A DNA stretch of 64,000 nt from Agarivorans aestuarii (GTDB lineage Bacteria > Pseudomonadota > Gammaproteobacteria > Enterobacterales > Celerinatantimonadaceae): positions 2,965,001-3,029,000 of the forward strand of contig NZ_AP023033.1 of the NCBI RefSeq assembly GCF_019670125.1. Reading direction: 5' to 3'. This document shows positions 30,869 through 40,226 of this stretch, one piece after another. Made by a program: the position numbers and the translations under genes. The notes beneath the pieces were generated by a model. The model was not told the origin of the DNA. It saw only the letters and a program-made list of their open reading frames with translations, and did not search any database. Each line of letters starts with the position of its first letter. The first letter of the stretch is position 1.

Positions 30869-32581
30869 TTAAGGCACTAACCACAATACTTGATAAGGCT
30901 TAAGCTTATAGTCAGACAAGGTCACTTTCGCATCACTCAGTAAGTCTTCACACTCAGATTGATATGCCTGCGGTAGCTGAGCGAGATGCTCAACTTGTTG
31001 TGGGTATTTAGTCAGGTTAAACACTGCCAATAAGCCAACTCGACTGGAGTTACTCGTACCTCTTGGTGCATCGCCTCGCTGCAATACAAACAGGGCATCA
31101 CCGCAATCATAAACCCGCTGGGCAGACTCAGGATGAAAAGCAGTGATGGTTTTACGTAAGGCCAGTAAATCGCGATAGCGCTGAAAAACCAGAGCTTGCG
31201 AGCTATGCTCTTGCGCTAAGAGTTTCTCAAAATCTTGGCGATCCCAGCGATGACGATTAATCGAGCGAGTACGGCCTGTTTGCTCAACTAAGAGTTGGTC
31301 GTTTTCTGTGGCGGTTAAACTATGAATATAAATGCCCGGAATACCTTGCAAGCTCAACAACAGTTTTTGACTACATAAAAAGCGCTCAACTTGCCATTGG
31401 TCTGATCCGGTACGTGTCCCCTGCAGCGCATCAAATAAGGAGATGTTTAGTTCGTAAGGGTTTTGTGTGCCGTCTCCGTTAGACTTCATACTCACAAAGC
31501 CACCAAAATTGTGTACCGACTCAGCTAAGTCAGAAATTTCGTGTTTGGGAATAATCTGTTCTACCGCCCTCACCCCAATGCCATCATGAGAAGCAACAAA
31601 GTTGAAGTAGTTACAGCCCTTTGGTAAAGCCACTAAATCCCTCGCCCAAGCCGTTAAGTAATGGCCGTTACCACGGTTTAAGGCATGCAGCAGCAAAGGT
31701 GGTAGCGCAAACTGATAGACCATGTGGGCTTCGTCGCCTTCACCAAAATAACTAATGTTTTCCTGGTGGGGCACGTTGGTTTCGGTGATTAACACCATAT
31801 TCGGGTCTAGCTGTTCCATCACCCAACGTAGCAGTTTAACAATGGCGTGAGTTTGTGGCAGGTGAATACAGTTGGTGCCGAGTATCTTCCATACAAAAGC
31901 CACGGCATCTAGGCGAATAAAACGCGCACCATGCTTTAAGTAGAACAAGAAAATGTCCACAAAAGCTAACAGCACTTTAGGGTTAGCAAAATTTAAATCT
32001 ATTTGATCATCGCTAAAGGTGGCCCAAACATGTTTTAAGCCTTGGCGGGTATAAACATCAACAATTAGCGGGCTAGTTCGTGGCCGGGTTACAGCGCTGT
32101 AATCAAGTGAAGGATCAGATTCAACAAAGTAGTCCTGCCCCTCACCCGAGCCATTTACAAAATCATTAAACCATAAGCTTTGGCGCGAACAATGATTCAT
32201 CACTAAATCAAACATCAACTCAAAATCTTGATTTAGCTTGGCTACATCGGCCCAGTCACCAAGGCTGTAATTCACTTGATAGTAGTCAATCACCGAGAAG
32301 CCATCATCGGAGCTAAAGGGGAAAAAGGGCAGAATATGCACCGAGCTCACTAAGCCCGATAAGTACTCGCGTAAAAACTGATGCAAGCTTTGTAAGGGCA
32401 TCAGCTCATCACTTATTACACTGTCACCGTAGGTAATTAATATCACGTCTTGTTCAGACCAAGCCTTATAACGAGGAAAACCGGCTTTGCTTTGTTCAAT
32501 CTTGTGGATGATGTCTTGGCTTAAATTGGGGTCTAAGGATGTTCCATATACTTGCTTAAGTAATAACTCGAGTTCTTCCAT
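30869..32581 (-). CDS. GH13_18 phosphorylase, probable glucosylglycerate phosphorylase
   Basis: The 570-residue enzyme has GH13 motifs: LPFFPFSSDDGFSVIDYYQV, MFDLVMNHCSRQS, nucleophile Asp in FIRLDAVAFVWK, acid/base Glu in VLITETNVPHQENISYFG, and FVASHDGIGVRAVE. Length and sequence follow E. coli YcjM, described as a glucosylglycerate phosphorylase, more than the roughly 500-residue sucrose phosphorylases. It would split glucosylglycerate with phosphate into glucose-1-phosphate and glycerate. The synthase and phosphatase for that solute lie 5 kb away and galU is divergent. The start at 32581 is set by GGGAG 6-7 bases upstream. Confidence 0.85.
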   Translation of the reverse strand: MEELELLLKQVYGTSLDPNLSQDIIHKIEQSKAGFPRYKAWSEQDVILITYGDSVISDELMPLQSLHQFLREYLSGLVSSVHILPFFPFSSDDGFSVIDYYQVNYSLGDWADVAKLNQDFELMFDLVMNHCSRQSLWFNDFVNGSGEGQDYFVESDPSLDYSAVTRPRTSPLIVDVYTRQGLKHVWATFSDDQIDLNFANPKVLLAFVDIFLFYLKHGARFIRLDAVAFVWKILGTNCIHLPQTHAIVKLLRWVMEQLDPNMVLITETNVPHQENISYFGEGDEAHMVYQFALPPLLLHALNRGNGHYLTAWARDLVALPKGCNYFNFVASHDGIGVRAVEQIIPKHEISDLAESVHNFGGFVSMKSNGDGTQNPYELNISLFDALQGTRTGSDQWQVERFLCSQKLLLSLQGIPGIYIHSLTATENDQLLVEQTGRTRSINRHRWDRQDFEKLLAQEHSSQALVFQRYRDLLALRKTITAFHPESAQRVYDCGDALFVLQRGDAPRGTSNSSRVGLLAVFNLTKYPQQVEHLAQLPQAYQSECEDLLSDAKVTLSDYKLKPYQVLWLVP

Positions 32582-32995
32582 AAAGGCTCCCACCATGGCT
32601 TGCTTAGCGTTCTATTAATTAAGTGTTTCCAATAACTGTGCCAAGGCTAGTTAACTAGGGTGCACTAGCCACTATAAAATTAAGCAATTGTTTTATATGA
32701 ATAAATAGTGAAAGAAATACCACCTAGCCTTAATGGCTAGCAAAAGGCAAGCTGAATGGCTCAGCAGCTATGTGCCATTTTAACGCAGCATTTAGCTAGG
32801 CCCTCTCTAATTGCACCACGGCAGTGCAACAATAATCATACTCAAACTTAGTTAAATCAAAAATAAACCGATTATTTATAAACAAAACAATAATTTAGCT
32901 ACTTCATATCCATTCACGGCATCGCTCTTGCTCTAGTAAATACAGATACTAACCAACCAACATTCAACAAGATTGTACGGTTACAAGGAGTTCCA
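32582..32995. promoter_or_regulatory. Divergent control region between phosphorylase and galU
   Basis: This 414-bp region with no ORF must hold promoters for both genes. A dyad TTGCAC-N7-GTGCAA (32811-32829) near the middle is a candidate operator. I cannot name its regulator. The galU side is AT-rich. Confidence 0.4.
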
Positions 32996-33826
32996 ATGAC
33001 CATGATTAAGAAATGTTTATTTCCCGTTGCAGGCTATGGCACCCGCTTTTTACCCGCTACCAAGTCTATGCCTAAAGAAATGTTGCCCATCGTAAACAAA
33101 CCTCTCGTTCAATACGGTGTAGAAGAGGCAGTAGCTGCAGACATGAGTGACATGGCCTTTATTACCGGCCGGGGTAAACGCGCAATTGCCGACCACTTTG
33201 ATATTAGTTATGAGCTTGAAAACGAAATTGCTGGCACCAGCAAAGAAGAGTATTTAAAAGAAATTCGCCACTTAGTAGACAACGTAGACTGTACCTTTAC
33301 ACGCCAGAAGAAAATGATGGGCCTTGGCCACGCAGTATTGTGTGGTGAAACCTTAATTGGCCAAGAACCTTTTGGCGTAGTGCTAGCCGATGACTTGTGT
33401 TTTGGTGATGATGGCGGCGTACTTGCGCAAATGACCAAGCTTTACGAACAATTCCGTTGCTCGATTATTGCCGTGATGGAAGTACCACGAGAAGAAGCAC
33501 ACAAATACGGGGTGATTGAAGGCGAAGCACTGCGTGATGACTTATTCCGAGTAACCTCTATGGTAGAAAAACCCGCCAAAGGAGAAGAGCCATCTAACCT
33601 TGCGGTAATTGGTCGCTACATCTTAACACCCGATATCTTTAGTTTACTTCGCGATACTAAACCGGGTAAAAATGGTGAAATTCAACTTACCGATGCGCTC
33701 CTTACTCAAGCCCAAAATGGCTGCGTAATGGCCTACAAATTTAAAGGTAAGCGATTTGACTGCGGTAGCGTAGAAGGCTTTGTTGACGCAACCAACTACT
33801 GCTTCGAGAACCTATACGGCAAGTAA
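32996..33826 (+). CDS. galU: UTP-glucose-1-phosphate uridylyltransferase
   Basis: The 276-residue protein makes UDP-glucose from UTP and glucose-1-phosphate. Marks are LFPVAGYGTRFLPATKSMPKEM, the NDP-binding GYGTRF loop, VVLADDLCF and VEKPAKGEEPSNLAVIGRYIL. AAGGAG lies 5 bases before the ATG. Its product is a possible donor for the glycosyltransferase at 24863, and its substrate is a product of the divergent phosphorylase. Confidence 0.96.
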   Translation: MTMIKKCLFPVAGYGTRFLPATKSMPKEMLPIVNKPLVQYGVEEAVAADMSDMAFITGRGKRAIADHFDISYELENEIAGTSKEEYLKEIRHLVDNVDCTFTRQKKMMGLGHAVLCGETLIGQEPFGVVLADDLCFGDDGGVLAQMTKLYEQFRCSIIAVMEVPREEAHKYGVIEGEALRDDLFRVTSMVEKPAKGEEPSNLAVIGRYILTPDIFSLLRDTKPGKNGEIQLTDALLTQAQNGCVMAYKFKGKRFDCGSVEGFVDATNYCFENLYGK

Positions 33827-33834
33827 ACATCTCA

Positions 33835-33866
33835 CTGCGTCAGTTAAGCGACTGGCGCAGTATTTT
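33835..33866 (+). terminator. Terminator of galU
   Basis: The stem CTGCGTCAGT / ACTGGCGCAG (one G-T pair) is followed by TATTTTCT. It overlaps the stop of the converging GNAT gene. Confidence 0.65.
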
Positions 33867-34335
33867 CTACAAACATCGGCTGCGGGTTAAAACCCATATG
33901 CACTAAGGGGTAACCGGTGTAACGCTCTGGCCGCTTCCACAATACTTCGAAACGATGCCTTAAATAAAAGTTAAAGGATTCGGCATTATCGGCAAATAAA
34001 TGCAGCTCTAATCGCGAACGTAAGCTCTTAGCCAACTCCAAGAGTTGCGAACCAATCCCTCTTCGCTGCCAGCATGGCGCTACAAACAGAGCAATAAGCT
34101 TGCTCTCTACCAAAGCCAAAAAACCACATACTTGGCCTTCTACTTCAGCCACCCACACTTCCGCTTTATATTGATATAAACGCTGCAAGGCATCTTGGCG
34201 CTCCCACCAATACTTGCTGGGTAAAAAGTCGTGAGCCCGTAAACTGGCAGACAGCCAAATCTCGCCTATATCTTCGTAATCGTTCTGCTCTGCTGTTCGC
34301 AGGGTTAAACCTGCAGCATTAGTAAAAGAGTTCAA
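33844..34335 (-). CDS. GNAT-family N-acetyltransferase
   Basis: The 163-residue protein has a GNAT core: VAEVEGQVCGFLALVESKLIALFVAP, the acetyl-CoA loop in CWQRRGIGSQLLELAKSL, and NAESFNFYLRHRFEVLWKRPE. It is close in layout to the YjaB-like group of small acetyltransferases. The substrate is unknown. The gene converges on galU with almost no gap. Confidence 0.88.
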   Translation of the reverse strand: MNSFTNAAGLTLRTAEQNDYEDIGEIWLSASLRAHDFLPSKYWWERQDALQRLYQYKAEVWVAEVEGQVCGFLALVESKLIALFVAPCWQRRGIGSQLLELAKSLRSRLELHLFADNAESFNFYLRHRFEVLWKRPERYTGYPLVHMGFNPQPMFVENTAPVA

Positions 34336-34746
34336 TGAGTAAAACCATTACTGTTAATCCAGACCAACAGTATGGTAACTAACAAAAGATCTCGGTGTGA
34401 ATTAGATCGAATTTTGTACGCTTGAAAACGATGAAGATCACAGCCTACTAACAAAAATGGCGCATTAACTAATCAAAAATTCTTAGCAAAGCAAGCACTG
34501 CAGACTATAAATCTAGCAAAGTAAATCTGATAAGCACTAATTCAACCAACTACAAAATCAATCACTTAAAAATTTTCATGGAAGCCAAAATACTTATAAC
34601 ATGCATCAGGAAGAAGAGCGCGATGACTCTACGATAGAACCAAACATTCAGTTTTATCCGAAGTGAGTTTGCGGGGGGAATAGCGGCCAATTACAGTTGG
34701 CCGCTACCGACAATGAATAAAGCTCTCAATGCCTCTAAATATCTAA
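34336..34746. other. Gene-free stretch with one hairpin
   Basis: This is AT-rich sequence with no convincing ORF. Near its end a 10-bp stem TAGCGGCCAA / TTGGCCGCTA (34681-34706) lies downstream of the SnoaL-like gene on the minus strand; no T run follows. The rest must carry the GNAT promoter. Confidence 0.5.
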
Positions 34747-35289
34747 TTAAAAAACACCATTTGAATTGGCGATATCACCGCCGCTAATAAGGGAATATAC
34801 CCGCATGGAAAAATCGAGTGCTTGAATTGAATCCCAATGTTCAACGATTCGGCCCTCTTCGATGCGCCAAGTATCAATTATATTCATTCCTTTTTGGTCG
34901 TTTCCCCTGTCTTCCTTCTCTAAGGTGGCATGAGAGTGAAAAATCACGAAGTCGCCATCAACGTAAATATGTTTAACATCGTATGTGTAGTCTGGGTAAT
35001 CTTCGACAAACTCTTCTAGGAAGCTGACCAGACCGGTTACTTTGTCAGGTAAGTTTCTGTTGTGCTGCACATAGGCACTATCGTTGTAGTGCTGCATAAC
35101 GTAGTCAAAATTATGGTTATTCATAAGGTTTTGAACGAAATCGCTTATTAACTCTGCATTGGCTAACTCTTGTTCTGTCCAACTGGCTTTCTTAAGTGAG
35201 GGTAAATCAATGATCAAAGTGTCTTTTGACTGGGCAAGTGCCATTGTGCTCACGAACAAAAGAATAAACGAACTAAGTACTTTAAACAT
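34747..35289 (-). CDS. Exported SnoaL-like (NTF2-fold) protein
   Basis: The 180-residue protein has a signal peptide (MFKVLSSFILLFVSTMALAQ) and a SnoaL-like domain with AYVQHNRNLPDKVTGLVSFLEEF, GDFVIFHSHAT and EEGRIVEHWDSIQ. Members of this group are often named aldol-condensation-like enzymes, without proof of reaction. The start at 35289 has GGAG 7 bases before it. It is divergent from the HxlR regulator, and a cytosolic paralog lies at 49106. Confidence 0.82.
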   Translation of the reverse strand: MFKVLSSFILLFVSTMALAQSKDTLIIDLPSLKKASWTEQELANAELISDFVQNLMNNHNFDYVMQHYNDSAYVQHNRNLPDKVTGLVSFLEEFVEDYPDYTYDVKHIYVDGDFVIFHSHATLEKEDRGNDQKGMNIIDTWRIEEGRIVEHWDSIQALDFSMRVYSLISGGDIANSNGVF

Positions 35290-35338
35290 GGTTGACTCCA
35301 ATAGTTGTTGCGCCAAATAAGTATACATTGATAACCAT

Positions 35339-35355
35339 GGTAATTATTAGTAACC
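35339..35355. promoter_or_regulatory. Possible HxlR operator
   Basis: GGTAATTATTAGTAACC is an imperfect dyad (GGTwA half-sites) in the gap between the divergent SnoaL and HxlR genes, next to ACCATGGT. The assignment is by position only. Confidence 0.3.
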
Positions 35356-35440
35356 TACAAAACAAGAAGGCACTAAATGCTTAGTTAGGCAGTTTTTGGT
35401 AACCAGTACCTAGGTTGTGTAAATGGAAGGAGTGATTAAA

Positions 35441-35821
35441 GTGGTAGAAAAAGCAAAATCAACAAGACGCATTTTTTACAACGATGCGAGCTGCCCGGTG
35501 CGTAATGTTGTGGCACAAATCGGTGATAAATGGTCTCTGCTTATTCTCTTTGCCCTAGTAGATGGAGCTGATCGATTCAATGCGCTTAAATCAAGAGTAG
35601 AAGGTATTTCTCAACGAATGTTAACCCAAACTCTGCGAGATCTAGAGCGAGAAGGTTACGTGATTAGAACGGTATACCCTGAAGTACCAGTAAGAGTTGA
35701 ATATGCGCTGACAACAATGGGTAAGGATCTGGTTAAGCCCTTATACAAATTGGTATCTTGGGCTGACGAGCATCAAGACGAGATTAATCGCGCCAGAAAA
35801 GAATATGATGAGAGCCGATAG
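35441..35821 (+). CDS. HxlR-family transcriptional regulator
   Basis: The 126-residue winged-helix protein has family marks CPVRNVVAQIGDKWSLLILF (the N-terminal Cys is typical), RFNALKSRVEGISQRMLTQTLRDLEREGYV and VEYALTTMGKDL. HxlR proteins respond to reactive electrophiles or oxidants and usually act on the adjacent divergent gene, here the SnoaL-like one. I prefer the GTG at 35441, with AAGGAG 8 bases before it, over an ATG 18 bases upstream that lacks a ribosome site. Confidence 0.9.
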   Translation: MVEKAKSTRRIFYNDASCPVRNVVAQIGDKWSLLILFALVDGADRFNALKSRVEGISQRMLTQTLRDLEREGYVIRTVYPEVPVRVEYALTTMGKDLVKPLYKLVSWADEHQDEINRARKEYDESR

Positions 35822-35913
35822 CGTTTCAAACCACTGTTAGCCACTACAAGCAGCCGCAAAACCAGCCAGCGCTAAGCACGCTGGCAAGTTTAAACTCTAT
35901 TAATGAATAAGGG

Positions 35914-36894
35914 CTAGTTAACTTGGTATCTCAATAACACTTGATTATCGAGAACCACGTTTGTTGACCAAATAAAGCTCGCTCCTGCGCCACTGAACTT
36001 GTCGATAAAGTTCATATACGCTTTTTTGTTGTTTACCCCAATTTCATCTTCTGAATACAAGCTCGCCTGTGGCCACGCACTCGCGTCAAATTCTTTAGTC
36101 ATCCAGTTGCTTGGCGTTTCCCAATGCACGGCAAAAGCATCTTGCCCATCATCAGTGCCTTGCGTTGTGCAGCTATCAGACAAGCGCTTGCCTGCAACTT
36201 CATTTAAGCAGCTAAGATCATATATTGGCGATGTGTAATAAGTTTGAGCTTGCCAGTCTGCATCGGTGACAGTTCCGTCGCTAAAGCTAGCAATAAAACC
36301 ACCATCGCCAGGATGGAACGCTTTACCTCGATTATTCTCGGAGCCTAGCCCTAGGTTCTCTTCCCAATCAATCACTTTAACAGCAATAGTGTAGGGTTTA
36401 CTGACCTTAAATTTCACGATACTGGAGTTAAATGGAGTGAAAGGCACTATATCAACGGCGATCAGCGTGCCATTAATATAAAGTTCAAAGTAGTTGTCAG
36501 CAAAGATATAACCGGTTACTTCTTCTCCTTCTGGATCAACCACTACCACTGGAACAGAGTCTTGATCTATTTCAGCGATGCTATTAGGAGTAATATTCGC
36601 GCACTCTTCATATAAATCAACGGCCTTCGTTGCGGTAGCATAGTTATTGCTCGCCGGGACCGTCCAAGATTTGCCCGTCGAATCAGTCACTTCACCTAAA
36701 CCAGCAACTCGACTCCGACCGTTTTTGCACTCAAAAATATTAGCTTCTACGGTTTTTGCAAAGCCTTGAGTAATGCTACCCGAGCCTCTGTAGTTTCTAG
36801 TATCTTTAGCAATGGCGAAGGATGATATTAAAAGCAGCGTGATGAGCAGTGTTGCTAATGAAAACCTTGTATCTCGTTGAGCTCTATTGTTCAT
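35914..36894 (-). CDS. Secreted protein of unknown function
   Basis: The 326-residue protein has a signal peptide (FSLATLLITLLLISSFAIA). Its beta-rich region (FADNYFELYINGTLIAVDIV, YTIAVKVIDWEENLGLG) looks like a carbohydrate-binding or jelly-roll fold. There are six cysteines in the mature part, probably disulfide-bonded outside the inner membrane. I do not recognise a family. The start at 36894 is set by AGGA before it; an upstream ATG adds four residues. Confidence 0.7.
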   Translation of the reverse strand: MNNRAQRDTRFSLATLLITLLLISSFAIAKDTRNYRGSGSITQGFAKTVEANIFECKNGRSRVAGLGEVTDSTGKSWTVPASNNYATATKAVDLYEECANITPNSIAEIDQDSVPVVVVDPEGEEVTGYIFADNYFELYINGTLIAVDIVPFTPFNSSIVKFKVSKPYTIAVKVIDWEENLGLGSENNRGKAFHPGDGGFIASFSDGTVTDADWQAQTYYTSPIYDLSCLNEVAGKRLSDSCTTQGTDDGQDAFAVHWETPSNWMTKEFDASAWPQASLYSEDEIGVNNKKAYMNFIDKFSGAGASFIWSTNVVLDNQVLLRYQVN

Positions 36895-37079
36895 ATTTCC
36901 TGCCACGGTAGTGCATTGTGTTCATAAGCTTAGCCGCGAAGTGATTACTACACAAAGGGATAAAAACTAAAGGTAAAATCAGAACAGAGAAACAACTTAA
37001 TTAATAGATTATTAATACAATCCAAAATAACAGCTTGTTTGTTGGTGTAGAACCAAAGCCTCAAATGGATTGGATACAG

Positions 37080-37109
37080 TCGATACCTCGCCTATTCACA
37101 AGGTATCGA
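37080..37109. repeat. 9-bp inverted repeat
   Basis: TCGATACCT and AGGTATCGA, 12 bases apart, lie downstream of the small exported-protein gene. It may act as a terminator for that gene, but no T run is seen. Confidence 0.4.
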
Positions 37110-37160
37110 CATGGCAAACTTACTTAAAGAAGAAACTAGCTAATAAGTTTGCGATTAAAC

Positions 37161-37487
37161 TTAAGGCAAGACGGTTATTGAAGTGATATCGCAAAAGCTT
37201 TCATATTGGCGAGTTTGTGCTTTTATTTTCACCTTATCATCACTACCCGCTAACTGTTCTAGCAATGCAGCATACTCATTATATTTAGGGTGTTCACTCA
37301 ATAGATAAAGGCCACCTTGACTTGCAGGGCAACTATTAATGCTTGGGGCTGGTAATACCGCCACCAGCAAACCTTGCTTTACTTCTTCTACACCAGCTAT
37401 TCGCATTTGAGATGGCAAATTAGCCAGCTCAGCCTGCGCTAGCGATGCCCATAATAGTGAGGCAACCACCATAACTTTTTTTATCAT
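37161..37487 (-). CDS. Small exported protein of unknown function
   Basis: The 108-residue protein has a clear signal peptide (MIKKVMVVASLLWASLAQA) and a mature part of about 89 residues with two cysteines. The final strand ends FCDITSITVLP. GAGAGTG lies before the ATG. I recognise no domain. Confidence 0.7.
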   Translation of the reverse strand: MIKKVMVVASLLWASLAQAELANLPSQMRIAGVEEVKQGLLVAVLPAPSINSCPASQGGLYLLSEHPKYNEYAALLEQLAGSDDKVKIKAQTRQYESFCDITSITVLP

Positions 37488-37770
37488 TTCACTCTCTCAC
37501 AGTAAGGGGCTTGAACAATCTTGTTGAACCTTAGTTTACGCTTCGTTAACCCAGAAAAGCTAAGCATTAACTGCGATTTTGCTAATGGCTTCACAGCAAG
37601 CTCATTAAATAACAAACTTGTTCGCCAACTTCATTCAACACAAACACACTCAATCATTCTTTAACTATGTGGTTAGCATCAAAGCCCTCAAAAAAAACCG
37701 AAATCCCCACTGACAAGATAAGCAGTTTTGGTAGAATAGCGCCCCAAATTTATTAAAGAGCTATTCCGTT

Positions 37771-38679
37771 ATGTGGTTTAAAAATCTAATGTTGTTTCGC
37801 ATTACCAAAGAGCTAGAGCTCGAGCCAGAGAAGCTAGACGCTACTTTAGGCGAGCTAAGCTTTACCCCTTGCGGAAGCCAAGACTTAAGCAAATTTGGCT
37901 GGGTGACCCCCATGGGTAAATTTGGCCAAAGCTTAACTCACGTTATCGGTAACGAATATCTAGTCTGCGCTAAAAAAGAAGAAAAGATGCTACCTGCATC
38001 GGTTATTCGCGACACCTTAGCCGACAAAATTGAGCTTATCGAACAAGAGCAACAGCGCCCGTTAAAGAAAGCCGAGAAAGATGCCCTTAAAGAAGAAATC
38101 GTAATGACTCTTTTACCCCGCGCATTCTCACGTACCAGCCTAACCTACGCTTGGGTAAGCCCAGACAACAACTTAATTGCGGTTGATGCCGGTAGCGCTA
38201 AAAAAGCTGAAGAAGTGATTTCTTTATTACGTAAATCTTTAGGCAGCCTGCCTGTTACACCCATTAAATTGGCTAATCAGGCTGACGTAACCATGACCGA
38301 CTGGTTAAACGAAAAAGCCATTCCAGCCAACTTTGAGTTAGGTGAAGAAGCCGAGCTACGCAGTGCCTTAGAAGGTGGCGGTATTATTCGTTGTAAAGAA
38401 CAAGATTTGTTTAGCGACGAAATCAAAGTGCACTTAGATGCCGATAAGTTTGTGACCAAGCTAGAGCTTACCTGGGCTGACTCAATTCGCTTTTTAATTA
38501 GCGAAGACATGAGCATTAAAGGGGTTAAGTTCACCGACACCATCACCGAACAAAATGAAGATATTGATAAAAGTGATGTAGCGGCACGCTTTGATGCTGA
38601 CTTTGCCCTAGCCAGTGGCGAGCTCACTAAGATGATCCCCGATTTAATCGCAGCCTTAGGCGGCGAATTAACCAGCTAA
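37771..38679 (+). CDS. rdgC: Recombination-associated protein RdgC
   Basis: The 302-residue protein matches RdgC from start to end (MWFKNLMLFRITKELELEPEKL, GWVTPMGKFGQSLTHVIGNEYLVCAKKEEKMLP, LTWADSIRFLISEDMSIKGVKF). It forms a ring around duplex DNA and limits RecA loading. It stands alone with its own terminator. Confidence 0.97.
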   Translation: MWFKNLMLFRITKELELEPEKLDATLGELSFTPCGSQDLSKFGWVTPMGKFGQSLTHVIGNEYLVCAKKEEKMLPASVIRDTLADKIELIEQEQQRPLKKAEKDALKEEIVMTLLPRAFSRTSLTYAWVSPDNNLIAVDAGSAKKAEEVISLLRKSLGSLPVTPIKLANQADVTMTDWLNEKAIPANFELGEEAELRSALEGGGIIRCKEQDLFSDEIKVHLDADKFVTKLELTWADSIRFLISEDMSIKGVKFTDTITEQNEDIDKSDVAARFDADFALASGELTKMIPDLIAALGGELTS

Positions 38680-38702
38680 GTCCTCACAGTTACTTACCTA
38701 TT

Positions 38703-38755
38703 TCACCAACCATTAACATAGTTTCAGATACTTGCTAAAGGTTGGTGATTTTTTA
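38703..38755 (+). terminator. Terminator of rdgC
   Basis: TCACCAACC and GGTTGGTGA pair across a long loop, followed by TTTTTT. Confidence 0.7.
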
Positions 38756-38856
38756 AGCAAAACCATTGCAAGCCCCGCTCGCTACGCGTAAAATGCGCGC
38801 CCTTATTGTGCTGCTTGCAGCCTTCCTCAATGATTCGACTAAGACCCGGAGCTTTG

Positions 38857-40224
38857 ATGTTTACACCTGAACTACTGTCACCTGCTGGCACCCTAAAAAA
38901 CATGCGTTATGCCTTTGCCTATGGCGCCGACGCGGTATACGCGGGCCAACCTCGTTACTCGTTGCGTGTACGTAATAACGAGTTTAACCATGAGAATCTT
39001 GCACTAGCGATTAACGAAGCGCATGCACAAGACAAAAAACTCTACGTGGTAAGCAATATTGCCCCGCATAACGCTAAGCTAAAAACCTACCTGCGCGATA
39101 TTGAGCCAGTGATTGCCATGAAGCCAGACGCCCTGATTATGTCTGATCCAGGCATGATTATGATGGTTCGCGAAGCCTTCCCCGATCAAACTATTCACTT
39201 ATCGGTTCAAGCCAACGCAATTAACTGGGCTACGGTTAAGTTTTGGCAGCAACAAGGTGTAGAACGAGTGATTTTGTCACGCGAACTATCGCTAGACGAA
39301 ATCGAAGAAATTCGAATGCAAGTGCCAGAAATGGAGCTTGAAGTATTTGTGCACGGTGCACTATGCATGGCCTACTCTGGCCGCTGTTTGCTGTCGGGCT
39401 ACATTAATAAGCGCGACCCAAACCAAGGAACTTGCACTAACTCGTGCCGCTGGAAGTACAACGCGCACGAAGCCAAAGAAAACGAAGTAGGCGATATTAT
39501 CGCTGCCCAACCGCAAGTGGTTGAACCTACCCTGGGTGCAGGCGCGCCGAGCGACCAAGTATTCTTATTGCAAGAGCAAGGGCGCCCGAACGAGTACATG
39601 CCAGCCTTTGAAGATGAGCACGGCACTTACATCATGAACTCAAAAGACTTACGTGCTATTCAACACGTAGAGCGCTTAACTAAAATGGGTGTGCACTCAC
39701 TTAAAATTGAAGGCCGTACTAAGTCTTTCTACTACTGTGCGCGTACAGCCCAAGTGTATCGCCAAGCGATTAACGACGCCGTTGCCGGTAAGCCGTTCGA
39801 CCCAAGCCTAATGGGTACCTTGGAAAACCTAGCGCACCGCGGGTATACCGAAGGCTTCTTACGCCGCCATACTCACGATGAGTACCAAAACTACGACTAT
39901 GGTTATTCGGTAAGCGATACTCAACAATTTGTAGGTGAAGTGGCAGGCCGCAACCAAGCAGGCCTTGCCGAAATCACCGTTAAAAACAAATTTGTACTGG
40001 GTGATACGCTAGAGCTAATGACACCGCAAGGTAACCTTAACTTCAAATTAGAGCATCTAGAGAACAAAAAAGGTGAGCTAATTGACGATGCTAAAGGCAG
40101 CGGCCACACTGTATTTTTGCCAGTGCCAGAAAATGTAGATTTAGAGCACGCACTTATAATGCGCAATCTTCAATCTGGCCAAGATACCCGCAACCCGCAT
40201 CAAGCTGCAGAAGTTAAGGCTTAA
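38857..40224 (+). CDS. trhP: tRNA 5-hydroxyuridine modification protein (YegQ, U32 family)
   Basis: The 455-residue protein is a U32 peptidase-like family member: FTPELLSPAGTLKNMRYAFAYGADAVY, VFVHGALCMAYSGRCLLSGY, and cysteines in DPNQGTCTNSCRWKY that can hold an iron-sulfur centre. TrhP forms 5-hydroxyuridine at position 34 of several tRNAs. The start at 38857 has GGAG 7 bases before it and matches the known length of about 453. The gene for a YfhL ferredoxin begins 2 bases later, a fit partner for an iron-sulfur enzyme. Confidence 0.94.
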   Translation: MFTPELLSPAGTLKNMRYAFAYGADAVYAGQPRYSLRVRNNEFNHENLALAINEAHAQDKKLYVVSNIAPHNAKLKTYLRDIEPVIAMKPDALIMSDPGMIMMVREAFPDQTIHLSVQANAINWATVKFWQQQGVERVILSRELSLDEIEEIRMQVPEMELEVFVHGALCMAYSGRCLLSGYINKRDPNQGTCTNSCRWKYNAHEAKENEVGDIIAAQPQVVEPTLGAGAPSDQVFLLQEQGRPNEYMPAFEDEHGTYIMNSKDLRAIQHVERLTKMGVHSLKIEGRTKSFYYCARTAQVYRQAINDAVAGKPFDPSLMGTLENLAHRGYTEGFLRRHTHDEYQNYDYGYSVSDTQQFVGEVAGRNQAGLAEITVKNKFVLGDTLELMTPQGNLNFKLEHLENKKGELIDDAKGSGHTVFLPVPENVDLEHALIMRNLQSGQDTRNPHQAAEVKA

Positions 40225-40226
40225 AC

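Noticed and set aside
30869-32581. Annotation as sucrose phosphorylase
   Set aside because: The length of about 570 and the match to YcjM fit glucosylglycerate phosphorylase better than the roughly 500-residue sucrose enzymes; the neighbours agree.
34611-34676. 21-codon frame MHQEEERDDSTIEPNIQFYP
   Set aside because: No ribosome site and no second copy; chance is likely.
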